Below are positions 41,953-49,073 of a stretch of DNA of 59,948 nt, piece by piece (position 1 is the first letter of the stretch; every line of letters begins with the position of its first letter). Under the pieces are notes generated by a model. The model was not told where the DNA came from. It did no database searches and saw only the letters and a list, made by a program, of their open reading frames with translations. The translations under genes were made by a program, and so were the position numbers. Source of the DNA: Frankia nepalensis (GTDB taxonomy: Bacteria; Actinomycetota; Actinomycetes; Frankiales; Frankiaceae); assembly GCF_016786325.1 (NCBI RefSeq), contig NZ_JADWYU010000138.1, positions 1 through 59,948 of the forward strand. Reading direction: 5' to 3'.

Positions 41953-42717
41953 ATGGCGCGTAGCAGGACGCCGCGCTCCCGGGTGGCGGTCGTCACCGGC
42001 GGGGCGTCGGGCATCGGTGAGGCCACCTGCCATCACCTGGCCGAACGCGGCCACCGGATCGCGGTGCTCGACCTCGACACGGCGGGCGTGGAACGGGTGG
42101 TCAAGGAGCTGCGCGCCAACGGGGCGCGGGCGCTCGGCCTCACCGCCGACGTCACGGACCGCGGCGCCCTCGACGCCGCCTTCGCCGAGACCCGCGCGGC
42201 GCTCGGGCCGACCGAGATCCTGGTGACCAGCGCCGGCCTCGTCGCCTTCGAGGAGTTCGACCAGATCACGCTCGAGCACTGGGACCGGGTGCTCGCCGTC
42301 AACCTCACCGGCACCTTCCACTGCTGCCAGGCAGCCCTGCCCGACATGGTCGCGGCCCGCTGGGGCCGCATCGTCACGATCTCGTCGTCCAGCGCCCAGC
42401 GGGGCTCACCGAAGATGGCGCACTACGCGGCCGCCAAGGGCGGCGTGATGGTGCTGACCAAGTCGTTGGCCCGCGCCTACGCCTCCCACGGCATCACGGC
42501 CAACTGCATACCGCCGTCGGGCATCGAGACGCCGATGCAGCACCGGGACCAGGCCGCCGGGCACCTGCCGCCCAACGAGGTCATGGCCAGGACGATTCCG
42601 CTGGGCCATCTCGGGACCCCGGACGACATCGCGGCCGCGGCCGCGTTCCTCGCGTCCGAGGAGGCCGGCTTCATCACCGGGCAGGTCCTGGGCGTCAACG
42701 GCGGGCAGGTGCTGTGA
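41953..42717 (+). CDS. Short-chain dehydrogenase/reductase
   Basis: This 254-residue classical SDR has the cofactor motif VVTGGASGIGEATC, the NNAG-equivalent VTSAGLVAFEEF, the catalytic Ser in TISSSSAQRGS and the Tyr-Lys pair in HYAAAKGGV. An Asp after beta-2 (LDLDTAG) suggests NAD(H). ATG 41953 follows GAGGAAGGA; an upstream ATG at 41935 lacks this. It is divergent from the TetR gene with a double operator between, and is the first gene of the operon running to the EthD-like gene. It may oxidise an alcohol intermediate of the pathway. Confidence 0.94.
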   Translation: MARSRTPRSRVAVVTGGASGIGEATCHHLAERGHRIAVLDLDTAGVERVVKELRANGARALGLTADVTDRGALDAAFAETRAALGPTEILVTSAGLVAFEEFDQITLEHWDRVLAVNLTGTFHCCQAALPDMVAARWGRIVTISSSSAQRGSPKMAHYAAAKGGVMVLTKSLARAYASHGITANCIPPSGIETPMQHRDQAAGHLPPNEVMARTIPLGHLGTPDDIAAAAAFLASEEAGFITGQVLGVNGGQVL

Positions 42718-42725
42718 GCAGGCCT

Positions 42726-42741
42726 GATCCGGCAGGAACCC
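42726..42741 (+). repeat. Copy of the dispersed 16-bp repeat
   Basis: GATCCGGCAGGAACCC, an exact match to copies in the first 500 bases of the window, lies in the 73-base gap between the SDR and carboxymuconolactone-decarboxylase-like genes. A second partial copy (GCCGATCCGG) follows. Confidence 0.7.
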
Positions 42742-42790
42742 AGGAGTTCGCCGATCCGGTGCGCAGCCCAGGGAACAGGGCCCAGACGCG

Positions 42791-43540
42791 GTGACCAGCG
42801 CCGTGGCGCCGCGCATCGGCCCGTTGCCGGCGGCCGAGTGGACCGCGGAGGACCGCGCGCTGATGCGCGGCCACCTGACCCGCGCCGAGCGCTACCTGTC
42901 CGGCGCCGCCGACGCGCCGCCGATGCCGCCGATCCTGGGCCTGCTGGCCCGTCATGTCCGGGTCGGCGGACCGTGGCTGGCCTTCAGCGGCCGGCTGCTG
43001 GAGGACGGCACCCTGCGGCCACGGGACCGGGAGCTGCTGATCCTGCGCGTCGGCGCGCGGACCCGCTGCCGCTACCTGTGGGCCGAACACGTCCGCATCG
43101 GCCGGGAGACCGGTCTCACCGACGCCGACCTGGCCGCGGTCGCCACCGGCACCGCGGTCGCCGCCGGTGCCGAGGCCGCGGCTGGTGCCGAGGCCGCCTC
43201 CGGCACCGCGGTCGCCGCCGGCGCGGAGGCCGGCGGGTGGGCCGGACGCGACCGCGACCTGCTGGCGGCCGTCGACCAGCTGGTGGACACCCACGTCGTC
43301 GACGACCCGACCTGGGCGCGCCTGGCCGAGGAGTTCGACGAGCGGGAGCTCCTCGAGCTGATGTTCGTCGTCGGCAGCTACCTGTGCCTGGCCATGGTGC
43401 TCAACAGCGTCGGGCTGGCGCCCCCGGCCGAACCCGACGACGCACCGGTTCCCTGGCCGGGCCCGGCCGCGAGTCCGTCCCCCGTCGACCCCCAGAAGGA
43501 GGAGAACCATGCCGCGTTTCCCGAAACCGCCGGAAGGTAG
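42791..43540 (+). CDS. Carboxymuconolactone decarboxylase (AhpD-like) family protein
   Basis: This 249-residue protein has the core CMD motif RDRELLILRVGARTRCRYLWAEHVRIG (E...C...H). Unlike redox-active AhpD, it has one cysteine rather than CxxC, with Tyr/Leu between it and His, as in true CMD-type members. Between the two halves sits a ~30-residue Ala/Gly-rich insertion (TAVAAGAEAAAGAEAASG) of low complexity. The C-terminal ~30 residues overlap the start of the second Rieske gene by 32 bases. It may decarboxylate or isomerise a ring-cleavage lactone, or act as an oxidoreductase. Confidence 0.85.
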   Translation: MTSAVAPRIGPLPAAEWTAEDRALMRGHLTRAERYLSGAADAPPMPPILGLLARHVRVGGPWLAFSGRLLEDGTLRPRDRELLILRVGARTRCRYLWAEHVRIGRETGLTDADLAAVATGTAVAAGAEAAAGAEAASGTAVAAGAEAGGWAGRDRDLLAAVDQLVDTHVVDDPTWARLAEEFDERELLELMFVVGSYLCLAMVLNSVGLAPPAEPDDAPVPWPGPAASPSPVDPQKEENHAAFPETAGR

Positions 43541-44768
43541 CTGGACCGAGCACTACCCGGGCCTGGGCACCGGGCCGGTGTCCTACGAGGACTCGATCTC
43601 GCCCGAGTACTTCGAGCGCGAGAAGGAGGCGATCTTCAAGCGGGCGTGGCTGAACGTCGGACGGGTCGAGCAGTTGCCACGCATGGGCAGCTACTTCACC
43701 AAGGACATCAAGGCCGCCCACGCGTCGATCGTCGTCGTGCGCGACAAGGCGGGCCAGGTGCGGGCCTTCCACAACATGTGCCGCCACCGCGGCAACAAGC
43801 TCGTCTGGACCGACGACCCGAAGAAGGAAAGCCAGGGCGTCTGCCGCCAGTTCGCCTGCAAGTACCACGGCTGGCGCTATGACCTCGACGGCTCGCTGAC
43901 GTTCATCCAGCAGGAGGGCGAGTTCTTCGACGTCGACAAGAGCCAGTGGGGGCTGGCGCCAGTGCACTGCGACGTCTGGGCCGGGTTCATCTTCGTGAAC
44001 TTCGCCCACGAGCCGAAGCAGCCGCTGCGCGAGTTCCTCGGGCCGATGGTGACCGACCTGGAGGGCTACCCGTTCGAGAGGATGACCGCCCGGTTCGGGT
44101 ACAGCACCACGGTCGGGGCGAACTGGAAGCTCTTCATGGACGCGTTCGCGGAGTTCTACCACGCGCCCGTCCTGCACGGGAACCAGTCGCCGGAGAAGTA
44201 CTCGAAGGCCGCCCTGCAGGCCGGTTTCGAGGCGCCGCATTACCAGATCGAGGAACCGCACCGGCTCGTGAGCACGTCCGGTGTCCGGTTCTGGGAGATG
44301 GGCGCGGACATGATCAAGCCGATGGAGGCGCTGACCCGCGGTGGGCTGTTCGGCCCGTGGGACAAGGCCGACCTCGGCGAGATGCCGAAGGGCGTCAACC
44401 CGGCGAAGTGCGACCCCTGGGGGCTGGACTCGTTCCAGCTGTTCCCGAACTTCGTGATCCTCATCTGGAGCCAGGGCTGGTACCTCACCTACCACTACTG
44501 GCCGACCTCGCACAACACGCACGTCTTCGAGGGCAACGTCTACTTCCTGCCGGCCACGAACATCCGTGACCGGATCGCGCAGGAGATGTCGGCGGTAACG
44601 TTCAAGGAGTTCGCGCTACAGGACGCGAACACGCTCGAAGCCACCCAGATGATGCTCGAGACCCGGTACGTCGACCGCTTCCTGCTGAACGACCAGGAGA
44701 TCCTCTGCCGTCACCTCCACAAGGTCGTGGGCGACTGGGTCAACGACTACGAGGGAGCCCGCCGATGA
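43509..44768 (+). CDS. Rieske-type ring-hydroxylating oxygenase, alpha subunit (copy 2)
   Basis: This 419-residue protein is homologous to the Rieske oxygenase of 38.6 kb throughout. CRHRGNKLVW and CKYHGWRYDLDG carry the cluster ligands, again with a 23-residue gap and an extra GVCRQF cysteine. NWKLFMDAFAEFYHAPVLH supplies the iron histidines. Differences are concentrated in the substrate-pocket half (EKYSKAALQAG, RFWEMGADMIKPM), so a related but different substrate is likely. ATG 43509 follows AAGGAGG and lies within the upstream gene. The stop overlaps the next gene by 4 bases. No electron-transfer partners are nearby. Confidence 0.93.
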   Translation: MPRFPKPPEGSWTEHYPGLGTGPVSYEDSISPEYFEREKEAIFKRAWLNVGRVEQLPRMGSYFTKDIKAAHASIVVVRDKAGQVRAFHNMCRHRGNKLVWTDDPKKESQGVCRQFACKYHGWRYDLDGSLTFIQQEGEFFDVDKSQWGLAPVHCDVWAGFIFVNFAHEPKQPLREFLGPMVTDLEGYPFERMTARFGYSTTVGANWKLFMDAFAEFYHAPVLHGNQSPEKYSKAALQAGFEAPHYQIEEPHRLVSTSGVRFWEMGADMIKPMEALTRGGLFGPWDKADLGEMPKGVNPAKCDPWGLDSFQLFPNFVILIWSQGWYLTYHYWPTSHNTHVFEGNVYFLPATNIRDRIAQEMSAVTFKEFALQDANTLEATQMMLETRYVDRFLLNDQEILCRHLHKVVGDWVNDYEGARR

Positions 44769-45112
44769 GCGCCGAGGGAGTGAACACCCTGCTGCCGGCG
44801 GAGTTCGCCGATCTCGAACCGTTCGCCGCGAAGTGGTGCCTGGCGACGGAGCCGGAGCGGTACGGCACGCGGCTGGCCAGCACGACCGAGGAGATGCAGG
44901 TCTTCTACGACGCGGTCACCCCGCGGGCCGAGGCCGCGATGGCGTACCTGTCGGAGCTGCCGTACGACGCGCTGCCCGACGACGCGCTGAACCTGCTGTA
45001 CCTGCTCTACTCGATGATCCAGGCGTCGTTCCCCGCCGAGATCTGGCGGCAGCCGAGGGTCCCGGACACGGGCGCCACGAGCTTCGACTGCTTCATCGAG
45101 CCGGTGCCGTGA
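44765..45112 (+). CDS. Uncharacterised ~112-residue Rieske-associated protein (copy B)
   Basis: This 115-residue homologue of the protein at 39861-40196 shares EFADLEPFAA.WC.AT, the LNLLYLLYSMI segment, EIW.QPRV and the end EPVP. It again overlaps the Rieske gene before (ATGA) and the next gene after (GTGA). The repeated coupling points to a dedicated partner of this Rieske subfamily. No cysteine or histidine pattern for metal binding is conserved between copies apart from one Trp-Cys (RWC/KWC). Confidence 0.85.
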   Translation: MSAEGVNTLLPAEFADLEPFAAKWCLATEPERYGTRLASTTEEMQVFYDAVTPRAEAAMAYLSELPYDALPDDALNLLYLLYSMIQASFPAEIWRQPRVPDTGATSFDCFIEPVP

Positions 45113-46353
45113 CCGCGCCGACCGTCCTACGCGCCGCCCGGTGGCTGGATGTCGACGCCGACGAGGCCCGGTCGCCGGCGGTGATCGTGGTGGAAGGAAA
45201 CCGCGTCGTCGCGGTGAACCCCGCCGGGGTCCCCGCCGGCGCGACGGAGATCGACCTGGGTGACGTGACGCTGCTGCCCGGGCTGATGGACATGGAGCTC
45301 AACCTCCTCATCGGCGGCCCGGAGACGCCGACGGGCCTGCCGCTGCCGATGCACGGAGTCCAGGACGACCCGGCGTACCGTACGCTGCGCGCGACCATCA
45401 ACGCCCGCAAGACCCTGCTCGCGGGGTTCACGACGGTCCGCAACCTCGGCCTGATGGTCAAGACGGGCGGCTACCTGCTCGACGTCGCGCTGCAACGCGC
45501 CATCGACCAGGGATGGGTGGAAGGCCCGCGCATCGTCCCCGCGGGGCACGCCGTCACTCCCTACGGCGGCCACCTCGACCCCACGGTGTTCCAACGGCTG
45601 GCACCGGGGATCATGCCGCTGTCCGTCGGCGAGGGGATCGCCAACGGCGTCGACCAGGTTCGCCACTGCGTGCGTTACCAGATCCGCCATGGCGCCAAGG
45701 TGATCAAGGTGTCGGCGTCGGGTGGCGTGATGTCGCACAGCACCGGCCCCGGCGCCCAGCAGTACTCCGACGAGGAACTGGCCGCGATCGCCGACGAGGC
45801 GCACCGGGCCGACATCCGCGTCGCCGCGCACGCGGTGGGGGACCGGGCGGTGCGGGCCTGCGTCGAGGCCGGGATCGACTGCGTCGAGCACGGCTTCCTC
45901 GCCAGCGACGAGACGCTGAAGCTGATGGCCGAACGCGGCACGTTCCTGGTGTCCACCACCTACCTGACCGACGCGATGGACGTCGCGCGGGCGGCACCGG
46001 AGCTCCAGGCGAAGGCCGCCGTGGTCTTTCCCCAGGCCAGGGCGATGCTGCCGAAGGCGATCGCCGCCGGCGTCCGGATCGCCTGCGGCACCGACGCCCC
46101 CGCCATCCCCCACGGCGACAACGCCAAGGAGCTGGCCGCGCTGGTGGCGCGCGGCATGACCCCGACCCAGGCCCTGCGGGCGGCGACCGTCACCAGCGCG
46201 GAGCTGATCGAGCGGGACCACGAGCTCGGCCGGCTTCGCGAGGGCTTCCTCGCGGACGTCATCGCCGTCCCCGGCGACCCCACCCAGGACATCACCGTCA
46301 CCCAGGACGTCCGGTTCGTCATGAAGGACGGCCACATCCACAAGAACGCCTGA
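45109..46353 (+). CDS. Amidohydrolase family protein with altered metal site
   Basis: This 414-residue TIM-barrel protein of the imidazolonepropionase / Xaa-Pro-dipeptidase-like amidohydrolase branch is flanked by beta-sandwich strands. Later ligands are present: Lys in GAKVIKVSASGGV, His in VAAHAVGD, His in CVEHGFL and the catalytic Asp in CGTDAPAIPHGDN. However, the first-strand HxH motif (usually GxxDxHxH) reads LPGLMDMELNLLIGG, with Glu and Asn in place of the two histidines. The enzyme may use one metal or none. GTG 45109 overlaps the previous stop. The position mirrors TauD in the first module. Confidence 0.88.
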   Translation: MTAPTVLRAARWLDVDADEARSPAVIVVEGNRVVAVNPAGVPAGATEIDLGDVTLLPGLMDMELNLLIGGPETPTGLPLPMHGVQDDPAYRTLRATINARKTLLAGFTTVRNLGLMVKTGGYLLDVALQRAIDQGWVEGPRIVPAGHAVTPYGGHLDPTVFQRLAPGIMPLSVGEGIANGVDQVRHCVRYQIRHGAKVIKVSASGGVMSHSTGPGAQQYSDEELAAIADEAHRADIRVAAHAVGDRAVRACVEAGIDCVEHGFLASDETLKLMAERGTFLVSTTYLTDAMDVARAAPELQAKAAVVFPQARAMLPKAIAAGVRIACGTDAPAIPHGDNAKELAALVARGMTPTQALRAATVTSAELIERDHELGRLREGFLADVIAVPGDPTQDITVTQDVRFVMKDGHIHKNA

Positions 46354-46392
46354 CCAGCTCGGAGACCTGACCACCGAAGAAAGGAGCGCCGG

Positions 46393-46704
46393 ATGACCAG
46401 CGGCGTGCTCATCGTCGAATCGCGCCCCGCCTCGCCCGAGGAGGCGGCGGCCTACCACGACTGGTACGACAACACGCACCTGCCCGAAATCCTGAAGGTC
46501 GAGGGCTTCGTCTCCGCCCGCCGCCTGGAATCGCTCGATGGCGACACCTTCCTCGTCATCTACGAGATCGACGGCGACGTCGAGACGGCGAAGGCGGCGC
46601 TGGGCCAGGCACAGGCCTCGGGAACGATGTCCCGGCCGCAAGGCGTAGAGCTCACCCCGCCGCCGATCGTGCGCTACTTCCGGTACCTCGGCCCCGCCAG
46701 CTGA
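46393..46704 (+). CDS. EthD-like (dimeric alpha/beta barrel) protein
   Basis: This 103-residue protein begins with LIVESRPASPEEAAAYHDWYDNTHLPEIL, the EthD/DUF4286 hallmark with a conserved His, followed by RRLESLDGDTFLVIYEID. Such ferredoxin-like dimers are found as small helpers or lyases in degradation clusters, such as for ether or polyketide substrates. ATG 46393 follows AAGGAG. It is the last gene of the operon, before a GC hairpin (46734-46755). Confidence 0.82.
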   Translation: MTSGVLIVESRPASPEEAAAYHDWYDNTHLPEILKVEGFVSARRLESLDGDTFLVIYEIDGDVETAKAALGQAQASGTMSRPQGVELTPPPIVRYFRYLGPAS

Positions 46705-46733
46705 GGCGGCCCGGTAGCACCCGCGGCTCTGTC

Positions 46734-46755
46734 CCGCCGGCCGTTCGGCCGGCGG
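46734..46755. terminator. GC-rich hairpin after the EthD-like gene
   Basis: CCGCCGGCCG (46734-46743) pairs exactly with CGGCCGGCGG (46746-46755) around TT. It is 30 bases past the stop and marks the end of the oxygenase operon. Confidence 0.7.
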
Positions 46756-46838
46756 TCATCGCTTTCCCGAGCCGGCCGGACCGCCTCCATCGTGGACCGG
46801 CCGGCGCTTTCACGATCGCGCAGAGGAGTCGACGACAC

Positions 46839-48137
46839 ATGCCGAAGACCATGAACCCGACTGGCCGGTGGGTCGGGAGACGGCCCAGACGACGCGCGGC
46901 GAGCGCGCGCTTAGGCGCCGCGGCCCTGGCCGCGGGCCTGCTGCTCGTTGGATGCGGCGGCGATGACGGGGGTGACGACACCCCGACCGCCGCCGGCACC
47001 AGCGACTCCGGGCTGCTGGGGCCGGTCGCGCGCGCCACGGGCGCACCGGTGCGGATCGGGCTGATCTCGGACGGCAAGGGCCCCGTCTCGGACCTGTCGA
47101 TCGAGTTCGCCGTGAGCGACGCCACCGTCGCCTACCTCAACGAACGCCACTCCGGCATCGCCGGCCGGCCCATCGAGCTGGTGACGTGCGAGACGCTGTC
47201 GGACCCGGCCAAGGGCACCGACTGCGCCAACCGCATGGTCGAGGAGAACGTCGTCGCCGTCGTCGCCGGTTCGTCGACGGTGCTGGACAGCATGTGGCCG
47301 CCGATGCGCGACGCGAAGCTACCCCTGATGATCTACTCGGCGAGCGGCGCCGCGCTGCGGGACAGCGAGTCGACGTTCGCGCTGACCAACCCCTTCTTCA
47401 ATCTGGTCACCTTCCCGATCCAGATGGCGAAGGACGTCGGCACGGACAAGGTGACCGTGATCTCGGTCGACTCGCCGAACGCGACGAGCGTCTACCAGGT
47501 GGTCGAGCCCGCGATCGAGAAGGCGGGCCTGGAGTTCGACCTGATCCGGATCGCCCCCGGAACGGCCGACATGACGCCGCAGCTGCGGCCGCTGGCCGCC
47601 GGCGACCCCGGGATCGTGGAGGTCGCGGGGAACGACGCGTTCTGCATCAGCGCGTTCAACGGCCTGCGGGACGTCGGCTTCACCGGCACCGTCATCGGCC
47701 TGTCGAACTGCATCAGCGACAGAACCCAGAAGGCGGTGCCCGGGTCCTTCCTGAAGGGCATGCACGTCCCCGCGTCGGCGCCCGTCGGCACGGACAACCC
47801 GTCGACCCGGCTGTTCGAGGCCGTCGCGACCACCTATGGCAAGGACATCGACACCAGCAGAGCGGCCGCGATGAGCATGTTCACGGTGCTCGCCGCCTTC
47901 CAGTCGGCGACCTCGCAGGTCTCCGGGGACGTGACGCCGCAGGCCGTCATCTCCGCGATCAAGGCGGCGCCCGAGAGGGACCTCCCGGCTGGTGGCGGGC
48001 TGCGGTTCCGCTGCAACGGCAAGGCCGACCCGACCATGCCGGCGGTCTGCGTCCGCGGCGGGCTGCTGACGACCCTGGACGACAAGGGACACCCCACCGA
48101 GTACAAGCCGGTCGGCGTCACCCCGATCGAGGACTAG
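46839..48137 (+). CDS. Branched-chain-type ABC substrate-binding lipoprotein (copy 1)
   Basis: This 432-residue Peripla_BP_6/LivJ-like lipoprotein has a basic N-terminus, a hydrophobic core (LGAAALAAGLLL) and lipobox LVGC (Cys39). A Gly/Asp/Thr linker and two-lobed binding domain (PVRIGLISDGKGPVSDLS, GKGTDCANRMVEENVVAV, NPFFNLVTFPIQMAKD) follow. It is clearly paralogous to the protein at 51812-53137. Its ligand is probably the compound degraded by the cluster, but no permease or ATPase genes (livHMGF) are present in the window. It is preceded by GAGGAG. Confidence 0.93.
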   Translation: MPKTMNPTGRWVGRRPRRRAASARLGAAALAAGLLLVGCGGDDGGDDTPTAAGTSDSGLLGPVARATGAPVRIGLISDGKGPVSDLSIEFAVSDATVAYLNERHSGIAGRPIELVTCETLSDPAKGTDCANRMVEENVVAVVAGSSTVLDSMWPPMRDAKLPLMIYSASGAALRDSESTFALTNPFFNLVTFPIQMAKDVGTDKVTVISVDSPNATSVYQVVEPAIEKAGLEFDLIRIAPGTADMTPQLRPLAAGDPGIVEVAGNDAFCISAFNGLRDVGFTGTVIGLSNCISDRTQKAVPGSFLKGMHVPASAPVGTDNPSTRLFEAVATTYGKDIDTSRAAAMSMFTVLAAFQSATSQVSGDVTPQAVISAIKAAPERDLPAGGGLRFRCNGKADPTMPAVCVRGGLLTTLDDKGHPTEYKPVGVTPIED

Positions 48138-48484
48138 TCCGCGGCGTCCGCCGACGTTGCCCGCTACGCATGATCGCCGATAGTGCCCCCGGGAGGTCGT
48201 GGACCGGGGCCAGATCACGACCTCCTTAGGGCAGAAACGGCGATCATGTCCGGCGTCGAGACAGGGCGAACCCTGGCGGGGCCGGCACTGGTTCGTGGCG
48301 TTTCCGCGGCCGGCGAGCACCTCGGCCGGCCGCGGAAACGCGCGATAGATGTCGGTCCTCGGGAATACCGGCGCCGCCGAGGGCGGGGATGGCGGGCGCG
48401 GTCCGGCGCCGCTCGGGTCGGGGTGAAGGTCCGCGAGCGGGCGGACGGGCCCCGCCGCCCGCGTTCGCGGACGTCATCGCTTCG
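48138..48484. other. Spacer holding a nested palindromic element
   Basis: There is no gene here. The main content is the 80-bp palindromic element at 48169-48248 (listed separately). Confidence 0.5.
48169..48248. repeat. 80-bp nested palindromic element
   Basis: Outer arms CATGATCGCCG (48169-48179) and CGGCGATCATG (48238-48248) are exact inverted repeats. Middle TGCCC/GGGCA pairs in register, and inner arms GGAGGTCGTG (48192-48201) and CACGACCTCC (48216-48225) are exact. The whole folds into one interrupted hairpin. A related half copy exists at 12555-12595. It resembles a MITE- or REP-like mobile palindrome, or an insertion-sequence end pair. Confidence 0.65.
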
Positions 48485-48736
48485 TCAGCCGGCGTCCGCG
48501 GCGCGGCGCGCGCCCGCGCGGGTCCTGGCGGGATTCGGGGCGGACTCCCCCGGGAACCGGGTGAGGTACTCGGCCTCGAGCTCGAGCATGCGCCGGGTGT
48601 GCGTCTCGAGCGCGTCCTGGCTGCCGTGGAGCACCGTGTCGTGGCGGGTGGCGTGCAGCCGGTCGAGCTCGCGGCGCACGTCGTCGTCGCTGAGCTGGTG
48701 CGCGGGGACTCCAGTAGGGCGATGAGTGGTGGTCAT
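48485..48736 (-). CDS. Small DUF6158-like protein
   Basis: This 83-residue hydrophilic helical protein reads HQLSDDDVRRELDRLHATRHDTVLHGSQDALETHTRRMLELEAEYLTRFP, a pattern I associate with actinobacterial DUF6158 proteins (function unknown). It has no membrane segment or catalytic motif. ATG 48736 has only a weak Shine-Dalgarno. It lies between the cluster's transporter protein and the CoA-transferase pair, on the opposite strand, and is probably unrelated to the pathway. Confidence 0.7.
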   Translation of the reverse strand: MTTTHRPTGVPAHQLSDDDVRRELDRLHATRHDTVLHGSQDALETHTRRMLELEAEYLTRFPGESAPNPARTRAGARRAADAG

Positions 48737-48998
48737 GAGGGGCGGCGTACCCGGAACGCCCCGCTATATCCCGGGAGGCAACTCCTCGCGGCGACCGCGG
48801 CCCCGAGGCGACGAGCGGCCGGTCGGCGACCGTCGGGGGTGCCCGTCGACGGCGCCGGGCGGGCTGTCAGGGCCGCCCGGCAGCCGCCGGGCGCGCCCCG
48901 CCGCCCCTCGACGTGTGGAGGTCCAGGGGTCGGGAGGCCCGGGTGCCAGCTCGGGCACGGATCGAACATATGCCGCGAATCGTGCATGGGTCTGGACT

Positions 48999-49022
48999 TT
49001 TCTGTCAAGCGCTTGATAGAAA
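48999..49022. promoter_or_regulatory. 24-bp palindrome upstream of the CoA-transferase operon
   Basis: TTTCT (48999-49003), TCAAGC (49005-49010), GCTTGA (49011-49016) and AGAAA (49018-49022) form a palindrome with only one unpaired position per arm. The core CAAGnnCTTG resembles TetR-family operators such as KstR2. It lies 52 bases before the start codon. Confidence 0.65.
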
Positions 49023-49073
49023 TCGTGCTCCTGGTGCTTCACCTTCCCCAGGCCCTCACCCAGGAGGCAGCGC

